From positions 1 to 30,575 of the forward strand of contig JAEWOI010000036.1 in NCBI GenBank assembly GCA_023460935.1: a stretch of DNA of 30,575 nucleotides, read 5' to 3'. The notes under the pieces are model-generated. The model was not told where the DNA came from, did not search any database, and saw nothing but the letters and a program-made list of their open reading frames with translations. The DNA comes from Actinomycetes bacterium (GTDB taxonomy: Bacteria > Actinomycetota > Actinomycetes > Propionibacteriales > Propionibacteriaceae). This document shows, piece after piece, positions 18,174-25,749 of the stretch (the first letter of the stretch is position 1; each line of letters begins with the position of its first letter). The translations under genes and the position numbers were made by a program.

Positions 18174-18202
18174 TTGAAGTTTCAAGTCATGCGTCCTACT
18201 CT
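18174..18202 (+). promoter_or_regulatory. Promoter of the reductase gene, -35 inside operator 1
   Basis: TTGAAG (18174-18179), 17-bp spacer, TACTCT (18197-18202), 34 bp before the reductase start. Operator 1, TTGAAGTTTCAA (18174-18185), coincides with the -35 element, so bound MarR would block RNA polymerase. Confidence 0.65.
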
Positions 18203-18224
18203 CGTGTTGAAACTTCAACACGAG
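18201..18224. promoter_or_regulatory. MarR operator 2, perfect 11-bp-arm palindrome
   Basis: CTCGTGTTGAA, AC, TTCAACACGAG: exact inverted arms with a 2-bp centre, immediately after the -10 element. It shares the TTGAA-NN-TTCAA core with operator 1. The centres are 33 bp apart, about three helical turns, so two dimers would sit on the same face and could cooperate. Confidence 0.85.
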
Positions 18225-18235
18225 AGGACGAAGTG

Positions 18236-18892
18236 ATGAACCTGCTGAGGGTGGACGGCACGATCCAGGGCGCACGATCGAGCAGCAGTGCGCTGGCGGA
18301 CCTGGTGCTCCAACCGGTCACCGACCGCGTTCCGGCACTGGAGGTGGTGCGCCGGCACCTCGGCCGCGACCCGCTGCCGTCGGACGCGTGGCCGCTCGCG
18401 GTTGCCGCCGCGGGCGTGCCGACCGACCAGTTGAGCCCGGCGCAGGAGGCCGCCCGCGCCCTGGCCGGCACCGTGGCCGCTGAACTGGCCGGGGCTGACG
18501 CAGCTGTGCTCGCGTTGCCGCTGTACAACTGGGGCGTCTCCCAGCACGTGAAGGCGTGGATCGACCTGGCCATCATCGGCGCAGCGCCGGGGGCAAGGCT
18601 CCTCGCGGACAAGCCGGTGGTGCTGGTCGTGACCAGGGGCGGGGGCTACGGGCCGGGCATGCCGAAGGAGGGGTGGGACCACGCCACCGGCTACGTGCGG
18701 CGGATCCTCGCCGACGTGTGGGGAGCCGACCTCACCGTCGTCGAACGGGAGCTGACGCTGGTCGGGGTGAACCCTGCGATGGATGCCCTCAAACCCCAGG
18801 CCGCGGCAGCGAAGAGCGCAGCCGAGTTGGCCGCCGCCGCTGCCGGGCGGGCCCTCGCCGAGCGGCTCGCCACCCGCCGCGCCGCAGCCTGA
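18236..18892 (+). CDS. FMN-dependent NADH-azoreductase/quinone reductase (AzoR-like)
   Basis: 218 aa flavodoxin-fold oxidoreductase of the NAD(P)H dehydrogenase (quinone)/AzoR family. The N-terminal phosphate loop is degenerate (GTIQGARSSSSAL). LPLYNWGVSQHVKAWIDLA (around 98-116) matches the azoreductase flavin motif PMYNF-type block. VVTRGGGYGPG is the second flavin loop. The two-electron reduction of quinones or azo compounds avoids semiquinone radicals. ATG 18236 has GAGAGGACGAAG just upstream. Control by the divergent MarR regulator is strongly indicated by the paired operators. The C-terminus (Ala-rich, KSAAELAAAAAGRALAERL) is a final helix with an Arg/Ala tail. Confidence 0.88.
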   Translation: MNLLRVDGTIQGARSSSSALADLVLQPVTDRVPALEVVRRHLGRDPLPSDAWPLAVAAAGVPTDQLSPAQEAARALAGTVAAELAGADAAVLALPLYNWGVSQHVKAWIDLAIIGAAPGARLLADKPVVLVVTRGGGYGPGMPKEGWDHATGYVRRILADVWGADLTVVERELTLVGVNPAMDALKPQAAAAKSAAELAAAAAGRALAERLATRRAAA

Positions 18893-19028
18893 GCCCGCCC
18901 TTCCGCCGCGGACGGCGGCCCGCGAGGTGGATACTCGACGTACCAGTGAGTTCCGCCAGCGGGTCGCCCCGCGGCCGCCGCGGTGCGGGCCGTCCGGGCG
19001 CGAGGGCGGGGATCGGAGGGTCTTCGGC

Positions 19029-21869
19029 ATGCACGAGGGCGGCGTGACCGAGGCCACCGGAGCCCGGTTCGATCCCGGACAGGCCGATCCCGGCGCCGTC
19101 CTGGCACGACTTCAGGCCGACGCCGCGCGCGGCCTGAGCGGTGCGGAGGCCGCGCGCAGGCTGGCCGCCGACGGGCCGAACGAACTGCGGCAGAACCCAC
19201 CCGAACCGTTGTGGCACAAGGTGCTGCGCCAATTCCAGGACCCGTTGGTCTACCTGCTGTTCGTGGCGATGGGGATCTCGCTGATCGCCTGGTTCGCCGA
19301 GGGCTCCGGGGGCCTGCCGGTCGACGTTCTCGTGATCGCGCTGATCGTGCTCGCCAATGCGCTGATCGGCTTCCTGCAGGAGAACCGGGCGGAGAGCGCG
19401 GTGGCAGCGCTGGCGAGCATGACCGCTGCCGCATCGACGGTGCTGCGCGACGGCAGGGTGCAGTCGGTGCCCTCGGCCGCACTGGTTCGCGGGGACATCC
19501 TCGTGCTCAGTGAGGGCGACTCCGTCGGTGCTGACGGCCGACTGCTGACGGCCGCCGGACTGCGGATCCAGGAGGCCTCCCTCACCGGGGAGTCGGAGGC
19601 TGCGGCCAAGGACCCGGCGACCATTCCAGGGCGGACGGCCATCGGCGACCGGCTGAACATGGTGCACAAGGGCACTTCAGTGGTGCAGGGCGTCGGACGG
19701 GCGGTGGTCACGGCCACCGGCATGGGCACGGAGATGGGCGCGATCGCCGACCTGCTCGAGCGCACCGAGGCTGAACCGTCCCCGTTGCAGCGCGAAATCG
19801 CAAGGGTCAGCCGGACGCTCGGCTTCGCCGTGATCGGCATCGCGGTCGTGGTGATGGCGGTGCTCGCCCTGCTCAACGGCGTGCACTCGACCTCCGACCT
19901 GGTCACCATCCTGCTGCTCGGGGTCTCGCTGGCTGTGGCCGCCGTGCCGGAGGGGCTGCCCACCATCCTCTCGCTGGTGCTGGCCATCGGCGTACAGGCC
20001 CTGGCCAGGCGCAACGCCGTGATGAAGGAGCTGCACTCGGTGGAGACGCTGGGTTCGGCTTCGGTGATCTGCTCGGACAAGACCGGCACCCTCACCCGCA
20101 ACGAGATGACGCTGCGGACGGTGGCAACGGCGTCCGGCCGGGTGGAACTCGGCGGAACCGGTTACCGCCCGGAGGGGGAGGTGCTGGGGTCACCGTCGCC
20201 GGCGGCGCTGCAGGAGGCCGGCATGGTGCTGGTCGGCGGTTCGCTGGCGAACAACGCCCAGCTGCGGAAGGCGGAGGACTGGGAGATCCAGGGCGACCCG
20301 ACCGAGGCCGCCTTCCTCGTCGCGCTGCGGAAGCTCGGAGGTGCGGCCGAGCGGCTGGCCGCCTACGACCGGCGGGCCGAGGTGCCGTTCACGTCCGAGC
20401 GCAAGCTGATGTCGGTGCTGGGGAAGGAGTCGGCAACCGGCGTCCATCGGCTGTTCACCAAGGGAGCACCAGACGTGCTGCTCACGCGTTGCACCGCCGT
20501 GCAGGTCGGGGATCGGGCCGAGCCGCTGGACGAGGCGGCGCGCGACCGCGTGGTGGCTGCGGTCGAGCGGCTGTCGGCCGACGGCTACCGGACCCTCGGG
20601 GTGGCCTACAAGACGATGGACGCCGATGGCACGGCTGTGGCCGACCTGGACGGCTCGCACGAGACCGACCTGGTGTTCCTGGGGGTGGCGGGCATCCTGG
20701 ACCCGCCGCGGGACGAGGCCGCCGCCGCGGTGGCCGAGGCCCACCGGGCCGGCATCCGGACGGTGATGATCACCGGTGACCACCCGGTCACGGCCGCCCG
20801 GATCGCCGCCGACCTGGGCCTGGTCGAGCCGGGCGCGACGGCGCTCACCGGCAACCAGCTGGACCTGCTCGGCGATGCGGAGTTCCGGCAGGCCACGCGG
20901 GATACGTCGGTGTTCGCGCGGGTGGCGCCCGAGCACAAGCTGCGCATAGTCGACTCGCTGCAGGCGGACGGGCACGTCGTCGCGATGACCGGCGACGGGG
21001 TGAACGACGCGCCGGCGCTGAAGTCGGCCGACATCGGGGTGGCGATGGGCATCACCGGCACCGAGGTGACCAAGGAGGCCGCCACGATGATCCTCGCCGA
21101 CGACAACTACGCCACGATCGTGGCCGCCGTCCGGCAGGGCCGGGCCATCTTCGACAACATCCGCAAGTTCCTGCGCTACCTGCTCTCCTCAAACATGGGC
21201 GAGGTGGCCACCGTCTTCTTCGGGGTGGTGCTGGCCGGCGTCATCGGGCTCACCGAGGCCGGCGGTGCCGAGGCGATCGCGGTGCCACTGCTGGCCACCC
21301 AGATCCTGTGGATCAACCTGGTCACCGACTCCGCGCCGGCGCTCGCGATGGGCGTCGACCCCGAGGACGGTGACGTGATGGCGCGACCGCCGCGCCGTCC
21401 GGACGACCGGATCATCGACCGGCACATGTGGCAGCGGGTGGGTTTCATCGGGTTGGTCATGGGCGCCGTGACGCTCGGCACGATCGAGGCCTTCCTGCCC
21501 GGCGGCCTGATCGACGGCTCGGACTCCCTTGAGGTCGCGCGCACCGCCGGCTTCACGACGCTGGTGTTCGCGCAACTGTTCAACGCCCTGAACTCCCGCT
21601 CCGACCTGACCTCGGCCTTCGACCACCTGTTCAGCAACAGGTGGTTGTGGGGCTCGATCCTGTTCGGCATCGCCTCCCAGGTGGCGGTGGTGGAGGTGCC
21701 GCTGTTCCAGGCGGCGTTCGGCACGGCCTCCCTCGACCTCGCCCACTGGGCGGTCTGCGCAGCGATGGCCTCCGTGGTGCTGTGGGCCGAGGAGCTGGCC
21801 AAGCTGGCCCGGCGCGCCGCCGCTAGGCGGTCGCGGAGTCGAACACTGCCAGCGCGTTCAGCCGCATGA
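19029..21869 (+). CDS. P2A-type calcium-transporting P-type ATPase
   Basis: 946 aa membrane pump. The cation-ATPase N-terminal domain is at 20-85, followed by membrane pairs near 72-118, the actuator motif TGES (186-189), and PEGLP in M4 (307-311). The phosphorylation site is DKTGTLT (Asp350), with the hinge MTGDGVNDAPALKSADIG later. Calcium-site residues of SERCA are visible: Glu308 in PEGLP, Asn722 and Glu725 in SSNMGEV (M5), Asn763 and Asp767 in NLVTD (M6). This supports Ca2+ (or Mn2+) export over Na+/K+ or Mg2+ transport. ATG 19029 follows CGGAGGG at about 9 bases. The C-terminal Arg-rich tail overlaps the convergent TetR gene by 47 bp. It probably maintains low cytosolic calcium. Confidence 0.93.
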   Translation: MHEGGVTEATGARFDPGQADPGAVLARLQADAARGLSGAEAARRLAADGPNELRQNPPEPLWHKVLRQFQDPLVYLLFVAMGISLIAWFAEGSGGLPVDVLVIALIVLANALIGFLQENRAESAVAALASMTAAASTVLRDGRVQSVPSAALVRGDILVLSEGDSVGADGRLLTAAGLRIQEASLTGESEAAAKDPATIPGRTAIGDRLNMVHKGTSVVQGVGRAVVTATGMGTEMGAIADLLERTEAEPSPLQREIARVSRTLGFAVIGIAVVVMAVLALLNGVHSTSDLVTILLLGVSLAVAAVPEGLPTILSLVLAIGVQALARRNAVMKELHSVETLGSASVICSDKTGTLTRNEMTLRTVATASGRVELGGTGYRPEGEVLGSPSPAALQEAGMVLVGGSLANNAQLRKAEDWEIQGDPTEAAFLVALRKLGGAAERLAAYDRRAEVPFTSERKLMSVLGKESATGVHRLFTKGAPDVLLTRCTAVQVGDRAEPLDEAARDRVVAAVERLSADGYRTLGVAYKTMDADGTAVADLDGSHETDLVFLGVAGILDPPRDEAAAAVAEAHRAGIRTVMITGDHPVTAARIAADLGLVEPGATALTGNQLDLLGDAEFRQATRDTSVFARVAPEHKLRIVDSLQADGHVVAMTGDGVNDAPALKSADIGVAMGITGTEVTKEAATMILADDNYATIVAAVRQGRAIFDNIRKFLRYLLSSNMGEVATVFFGVVLAGVIGLTEAGGAEAIAVPLLATQILWINLVTDSAPALAMGVDPEDGDVMARPPRRPDDRIIDRHMWQRVGFIGLVMGAVTLGTIEAFLPGGLIDGSDSLEVARTAGFTTLVFAQLFNALNSRSDLTSAFDHLFSNRWLWGSILFGIASQVAVVEVPLFQAAFGTASLDLAHWAVCAAMASVVLWAEELAKLARRAAARRSRSRTLPARSAA

Positions 21870-22413
21870 CCTCGCAGGCTGCGTCCGCGCCGAGCCCGGC
21901 GACGTCGCTCAGCCAGACGAACGACTCGATGCCCGCCACCGACCGCAACCGAACCGCCAGGGCGTGGACGTCGAGATCGGCGCGCTCGCTGCCCAGCGGG
22001 CTGAGGGCATCGGCGTACCACGCGACCGCACGTCCGCCGCGGAGGCTGGGCTGGGCCGACCCAGGCGTCAGCGACGACCGCAGGGCTGCCCGCAGCTGCG
22101 GCTCCCACTGCAGCAGGAAATCGAAGTGGGCGGACAGCACCACCTCGAGCCGTTCCCTCGCCCCGACGGGCGCGTCCGGGCCGAGCAGGCTGGCGCGTCC
22201 CGTCTGGGGCAGGGCGGCCTGCAGCAGCGCCAACCGGTCGGGGAAGTAGCGGTAGGCCGTGGTGCGGGAGATCCCCGCCGCCTCGGCCACCTCGGCCACC
22301 GAAGGGTCGGCACCTTCGGCCAGCAGGCCGTGCAGTGCGTGCACCAGCGCCTCGCGGGTTCGGGCCTTCTGGCCGGCACGCCCGCTCCTGAAGTGCACCT
22401 CGCTGCTCCGCAT
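21823..22413 (-). CDS. TetR-family transcriptional regulator
   Basis: 196 aa. The N-terminal helix-turn-helix (about 16-62) contains VAEVAEAAGISRTTAYRYFP, the TetR signature. The rest is a helical ligand and dimer domain with Trp-rich LLQWEPQLRAAL. It is divergent from the small cupin gene across 65 bp that contains a perfect 9-bp-arm palindrome, the probable operator for both genes. The inducer is unknown. The 3' end overlaps the calcium ATPase gene by 47 bp, so convergent transcripts could interfere. Confidence 0.92.
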   Translation of the reverse strand: MRSSEVHFRSGRAGQKARTREALVHALHGLLAEGADPSVAEVAEAAGISRTTAYRYFPDRLALLQAALPQTGRASLLGPDAPVGARERLEVVLSAHFDFLLQWEPQLRAALRSSLTPGSAQPSLRGGRAVAWYADALSPLGSERADLDVHALAVRLRSVAGIESFVWLSDVAGLGADAACEVMRLNALAVFDSATA

Positions 22414-22438
22414 GGTTGCTTATGGTACTCCCGTCCCG

Positions 22439-22460
22439 TAATGGGACGATAGTCCCATTA
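22439..22460. promoter_or_regulatory. TetR operator palindrome
   Basis: TAATGGGAC, GATA, GTCCCATTA: exact 9-bp arms with a 4-bp centre, between the divergent TetR and cupin genes. An additional GTCCC at 22433-22437 pairs with the same central GGGAC, giving an overlapping second half-site pair. Confidence 0.8.
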
Positions 22461-22478
22461 ACCCGAAGGGAGAGGAAG

Positions 22479-22814
22479 ATGCCTGACCCCTTGCTGACGA
22501 ATCCCGAGCTGTACCACCTGGTCTTCGAGAACGAGCGGGTGCGGGTGCTGGAGTACCTGGACGAGCCGGGCCAGGGCACGCTGCCGCACAGCCACCCCGA
22601 CAGCGTGCTGGTGACGCTGGGCAGCTTCCGTCGGCGGCTGCAGTCGGGTCAGCACCAGGTCGAGCTCGAACTGGTCGCCAACCAGGCCCGCTGGCTGGAC
22701 GCCCAGGAGCACTCAGGCACCAACATCGGCGACACCCCCTCCCACGCCTTCTTCATCGAGCTGAAGGAGCCCCGTCCCGGCCCGGCGCCAGCAGGAGGGC
22801 TGGGCCCGAGGTAG
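22479..22814 (+). CDS. Small cupin-domain protein
   Basis: 111 aa single cupin barrel. The first motif has PHSHPDSVLVTLGSFRRRL (His pair near 32-34) and the second LDAQEHSGTNIGDTPSHAFF. His residues in both motifs could bind a metal. Close relatives are annotated only as cytoplasmic cupin proteins, so the reaction is unknown. ATG 22479 follows GGGAGAGGAAG. Expression is probably controlled by the divergent TetR regulator through the palindrome at 22439-22460. The Pro/Gly-rich last dozen residues are likely disordered. Confidence 0.87.
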   Translation: MPDPLLTNPELYHLVFENERVRVLEYLDEPGQGTLPHSHPDSVLVTLGSFRRRLQSGQHQVELELVANQARWLDAQEHSGTNIGDTPSHAFFIELKEPRPGPAPAGGLGPR

Positions 22815-22842
22815 GCGGTCGGCGGTACGCGCCCGGAAGTGG

Positions 22843-22902
22843 CGCCCCCGAAACTCACGTTCGCCCCCGAAATTTCGGGGGCGAACGTGGGTTTCGGGGG
22901 CG
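22843..22902. repeat. 60-bp nested palindrome with four CGCCCCCGAAA words
   Basis: The halves 22843-22872 and 22873-22902 are reverse complements with one mismatch and no spacer. Each half carries the word CGCCCCCGAAA twice (inverted in the right half), so several alternative stems are possible. It lies between the convergent cupin and SIS-domain genes, 28 bp after the cupin stop, and could terminate both transcripts. No T-run is present. Confidence 0.85.
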
Positions 22903-22958
22903 TCTGCGGGGGAGGAGGCAGGGACGTGCCGGCCGCTCGCAGCGGCTCCGTCAAGCCC

Positions 22959-23963
22959 TCAGGCGGTGGGCAGCTTGGTCATCGCGAACTCGTGGCGGAA
23001 GGTGCCGATGTCGTGACCCCGCCGGTCACCGAGCCGCCCGGCGAGCACCTGGCCGACGACCGCCTCGAGGATCGAGGCCACCACGGGGGTGGTCGGCGGC
23101 AGCGGAAGCCCGGCGGCTCCCGGCACGGGGTCGGTGCTGACGTGCAGCACGGGAAGCCCCACCTCGGCCATCCGCGCCACCAGTTCCTCGACTCGTCCGC
23201 CGCCGAACACCACAGCGCAGAAGTTGCCGGGCATCGACTCGGCCGGGCCGTGCAGGTACTGGTCGGAGGCGAAGCTCGCGGACGGCGTCCGCCCCGCCTC
23301 CCGCAGCAGGAGCGCGGTCTCGGCGGCGGCGGCGAACGAGCTGCCCGCCCCCACGCAGTCCACCATGGCGACGTCGCCCGAGGGCGCGTGGGCGGCGAGG
23401 AACCCGTCCACGCCGGCCGCGGCCACCGGCAGCCACGAGCGGACGAGCGCCGGCGCTTCCGCGAGCCCGTCAGCGATGCCCGCGAGCCCGAGCCGCTCAC
23501 CGATCAGGGCGAGTGCCGCCAGCGTCGAGGTGTAGCCGGAGACGTAGACCCCGGCGTCGGCCACCTCACCGAGCGGCACGACGGTGTCAGCAACCGCCGT
23601 GACCGGCGAGCCCGCGACGTTGGTGACCACGATCCGGTGGCCCGTGCACGCTTCGAGCGCTTCGATGGTCTCCGGGCTTCGACCTGACTCGCTGATCCCC
23701 ACGGCCGGGCCGGACATCAGGCCGGCGGCATCGCGCCAGTCTGCAGCCGACCAGTTGAGCACCACCCGGCCCCGGCTGCGGGCCTCGTGCACCAGGAACT
23801 CCGCAGCCATCGTCGACGCGCCCATCGCCAGCACCGCGAGGGGTTCCCCCGCCTGCCACCGCGGCAACTTTGCAGCGGCCAGCGCCGCCTGCGCCGCGGC
23901 GATGGTCTGTGCCAGGGTCTCCCCCTGACTGTGGACGGTGGTCCAGTAGTCGGCCCGGTCCAT
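22959..23963 (-). CDS. SIS-domain sugar-phosphate isomerase/deaminase (GlmS-isomerase-like)
   Basis: 334 aa with two SIS domains, like the isomerase half of GlmS and the AgaS/NagB-II group, which act on amino-sugar 6-phosphates. SIS1: LAMGASTMAAEFL and GISESGRSPETIEAL, matching the phosphate-binding SQSGET-type loop. SIS2: VGAGSSFAAAAETALLLREA. By comparison with GlmS, Glu215 and Glu222 match the catalytic helix and His238 (LHGP) the ring-opening His. Lys330 near the C-terminus matches the Schiff-base Lys; the Lys usual at position 219 is Leu. There is no glutaminase domain, so it likely deaminates or isomerises rather than synthesises. Start ATG 23963 lies 2 bp after the permease stop, with AAGGGG as ribosome site. 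Last gene of the uptake operon. Confidence 0.88.
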   Translation of the reverse strand: MDRADYWTTVHSQGETLAQTIAAAQAALAAAKLPRWQAGEPLAVLAMGASTMAAEFLVHEARSRGRVVLNWSAADWRDAAGLMSGPAVGISESGRSPETIEALEACTGHRIVVTNVAGSPVTAVADTVVPLGEVADAGVYVSGYTSTLAALALIGERLGLAGIADGLAEAPALVRSWLPVAAAGVDGFLAAHAPSGDVAMVDCVGAGSSFAAAAETALLLREAGRTPSASFASDQYLHGPAESMPGNFCAVVFGGGRVEELVARMAEVGLPVLHVSTDPVPGAAGLPLPPTTPVVASILEAVVGQVLAGRLGDRRGHDIGTFRHEFAMTKLPTA

Positions 23964-23965
23964 GG

Positions 23966-24817
23966 TCACCCCTTGATTGCTCCTGCGGACATGCCGCTGA
24001 CGATGTGGCGTTGGAAGACGAGTGCGATCAGCACCGGTGGCAGCGCTGCCACCAGGCCGCCGGCGGCGACCAGGCCGAAGTCGGTGGTGTAGCGGCCGGA
24101 GAACTCCGCGATCGCGACCGGCAGCGTCTTCGCCTCGTAGGTGGAGGTGAAGATCAGCGCGTACAGGAACTCGTCCCAGGCGAGGAAGAAGGCGAACATG
24201 ACCGCCGTGATGATCCCGGGACGCGCGGTCGGCAGCACCACCCGCCACAGCGCACCCATGCGGGTGCAGCCGTCCACGCGGGCCGAATCCTCCAGTTCCT
24301 CCGGGACGGTGAGGAAGTAGTTCGAGAGGATCCACAAGGTGAACGGCACCACGAGGGCGAGGTCGACCAGCACGAGGCCGAACCGGGTGTCGAGGAGCTG
24401 CAGCTGGTTGAGGATGAAGTACAGCGGGATCAGCAGCGCGATCTGGGGCAGCATGTACGTGGAGAGGAACACCAGCAGCGTGAGCTTCCGGCCACGGAAA
24501 CGCAGCCTGGCGAAGGCGTAGGCACCGAAGATGCTCACCACCAGCGCGATGGTCACGGTGAAGGCTGCGACGAACAGCGAGTTGCCCATGGCTTCGAGGA
24601 AGCCGGCCCCGACGCCGTTGACCCCGCCGGGGGTGAGGATCGCGACGTACCGGGTGGGATCGAGCTCGGACGGGAGCCAGCGCAGCGGCCGTTCCAGCAG
24701 CACCCGCGCGGGCGTGACCGATGCGACCGTCGTCCACAGGATCGGCGCGAGGTAAGCGAGGGCGACGAGCGCTGCCGCGATGTTCAGCAGCAGCGACTGG
24801 CGCCTGGTGAGCCTCAC
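23966..24817 (-). CDS. Carbohydrate ABC transporter permease, MalG-like
   Basis: 283 aa inner-membrane permease with six hydrophobic segments and the cytosolic EAA loop around ELEDSARVDGCTRMGALWR, typical of the MalG/CUT1 type. The GTG start at 24817 overlaps the preceding permease's TGA (GTGA), indicating coupled translation. It pairs with the MalF-like permease to form the channel for the sugar delivered by the lipoprotein at 25750. The ATPase partner is not encoded in the window. Confidence 0.93.
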   Translation of the reverse strand: MRLTRRQSLLLNIAAALVALAYLAPILWTTVASVTPARVLLERPLRWLPSELDPTRYVAILTPGGVNGVGAGFLEAMGNSLFVAAFTVTIALVVSIFGAYAFARLRFRGRKLTLLVFLSTYMLPQIALLIPLYFILNQLQLLDTRFGLVLVDLALVVPFTLWILSNYFLTVPEELEDSARVDGCTRMGALWRVVLPTARPGIITAVMFAFFLAWDEFLYALIFTSTYEAKTLPVAIAEFSGRYTTDFGLVAAGGLVAALPPVLIALVFQRHIVSGMSAGAIKG

Positions 24818-25746
24818 AGCAGGCTCATTTCCGACTGGCGGATCAGGCGGAGGTAGGTGAGGCACAGCACGCCGATGATCAGCACGATCAGCATCGCCAT
24901 GGCCGAGCCGATGCCGAAGTTCTGGTCGGAGAACGCGGTCACGTAGGTGTAGTAGGAGATCACCGCCGTGCCGTTGGCCGGGCCGCCGCGCGTCATCGCG
25001 TAGATGATGTCGAACACCTTGAACGCCTCCACCGTGCGCAGCACGACGACGATGCTGATCGCCGGCACCAGCAGCGGCAGGGTGATGGCGCGGAACCGCT
25101 TCCACCACCCGAGCCCGTCGACCGCAGCAGCCTCGTAGAGCTCGTTCGGGATGCTCGTCAGGCCCGCCAGCAGGAAGAAGGCGACCAGCGGCGTGGTCTT
25201 CCACGCGTCGGAGAGGATCACCAGGTTCATGGCACGCCACGGGTCGCTGAGCCAGGGCACGTAGTCGTGGATCACGCCGAGCTGAGTGAGCAGCGCGTTG
25301 AGCGAGCCGTACTGGGCGTTGAGGATGCCTTTCCACATGGCGGCGTTGACGATCGTGGGGATGGCCCACGGGATGACGATCGCGGTGCGGAACAGCCAGC
25401 GGAAGCGCAGCGGCGCGTTCAGCAGCAGGGCGAGGGCCAGCCCGAGCACCAGCTCCACGACCAGGGAGGCGCCGGTGAAGTACAGCGTCCGGCCGAGCGA
25501 TGCCCACACCGCGGGGGTGGTGAGCATCTCGACGTAGTTGGCCGGGCCGACGAACGCCGGCGCCGGGTCGAGGGCCGAGCGGACGTCGAACAGCGACACC
25601 AGCACGGTCCGGTACAGCGGGTAGAGGATCACCCCGAAGACCGTCAGGATCGCCGGAGCCAGCAGCAGCCACGCGAACCGGGTCTGCACCTGGCTCGTCG
25701 CGCTGCGTCGCCGGCGCGGCGACCGTCCGGTCTTCGGGGTGGTCAT
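24814..25746 (-). CDS. Carbohydrate ABC transporter permease, MalF-like
   Basis: 310 aa. A basic cytosolic N-terminus is followed by six membrane segments (first at about 24-47). The EAA loop is YEAAAVDGLGWWKRFRAITL near residues 210-229. It is typical of CUT1-family UgpA/MalF permeases. ATG 25746 lies 3 bp after the binding-protein stop and its own stop overlaps the next permease start. No ATP-binding gene is adjacent, as in many actinobacterial sugar systems that share a common MsiK-type ATPase. Confidence 0.93.
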   Translation of the reverse strand: MTTPKTGRSPRRRRSATSQVQTRFAWLLLAPAILTVFGVILYPLYRTVLVSLFDVRSALDPAPAFVGPANYVEMLTTPAVWASLGRTLYFTGASLVVELVLGLALALLLNAPLRFRWLFRTAIVIPWAIPTIVNAAMWKGILNAQYGSLNALLTQLGVIHDYVPWLSDPWRAMNLVILSDAWKTTPLVAFFLLAGLTSIPNELYEAAAVDGLGWWKRFRAITLPLLVPAISIVVVLRTVEAFKVFDIIYAMTRGGPANGTAVISYYTYVTAFSDQNFGIGSAMAMLIVLIIGVLCLTYLRLIRQSEMSLL

Positions 25747-25749
25747 GGC

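Noticed and set aside
16584..18275. Long minus-strand open frame (563 codons)
   Set aside because: It overlaps the clear USP and MarR genes in other frames and its translation is Arg/Pro/Ser-rich with no domain; GC-rich DNA leaves such shadow frames open.
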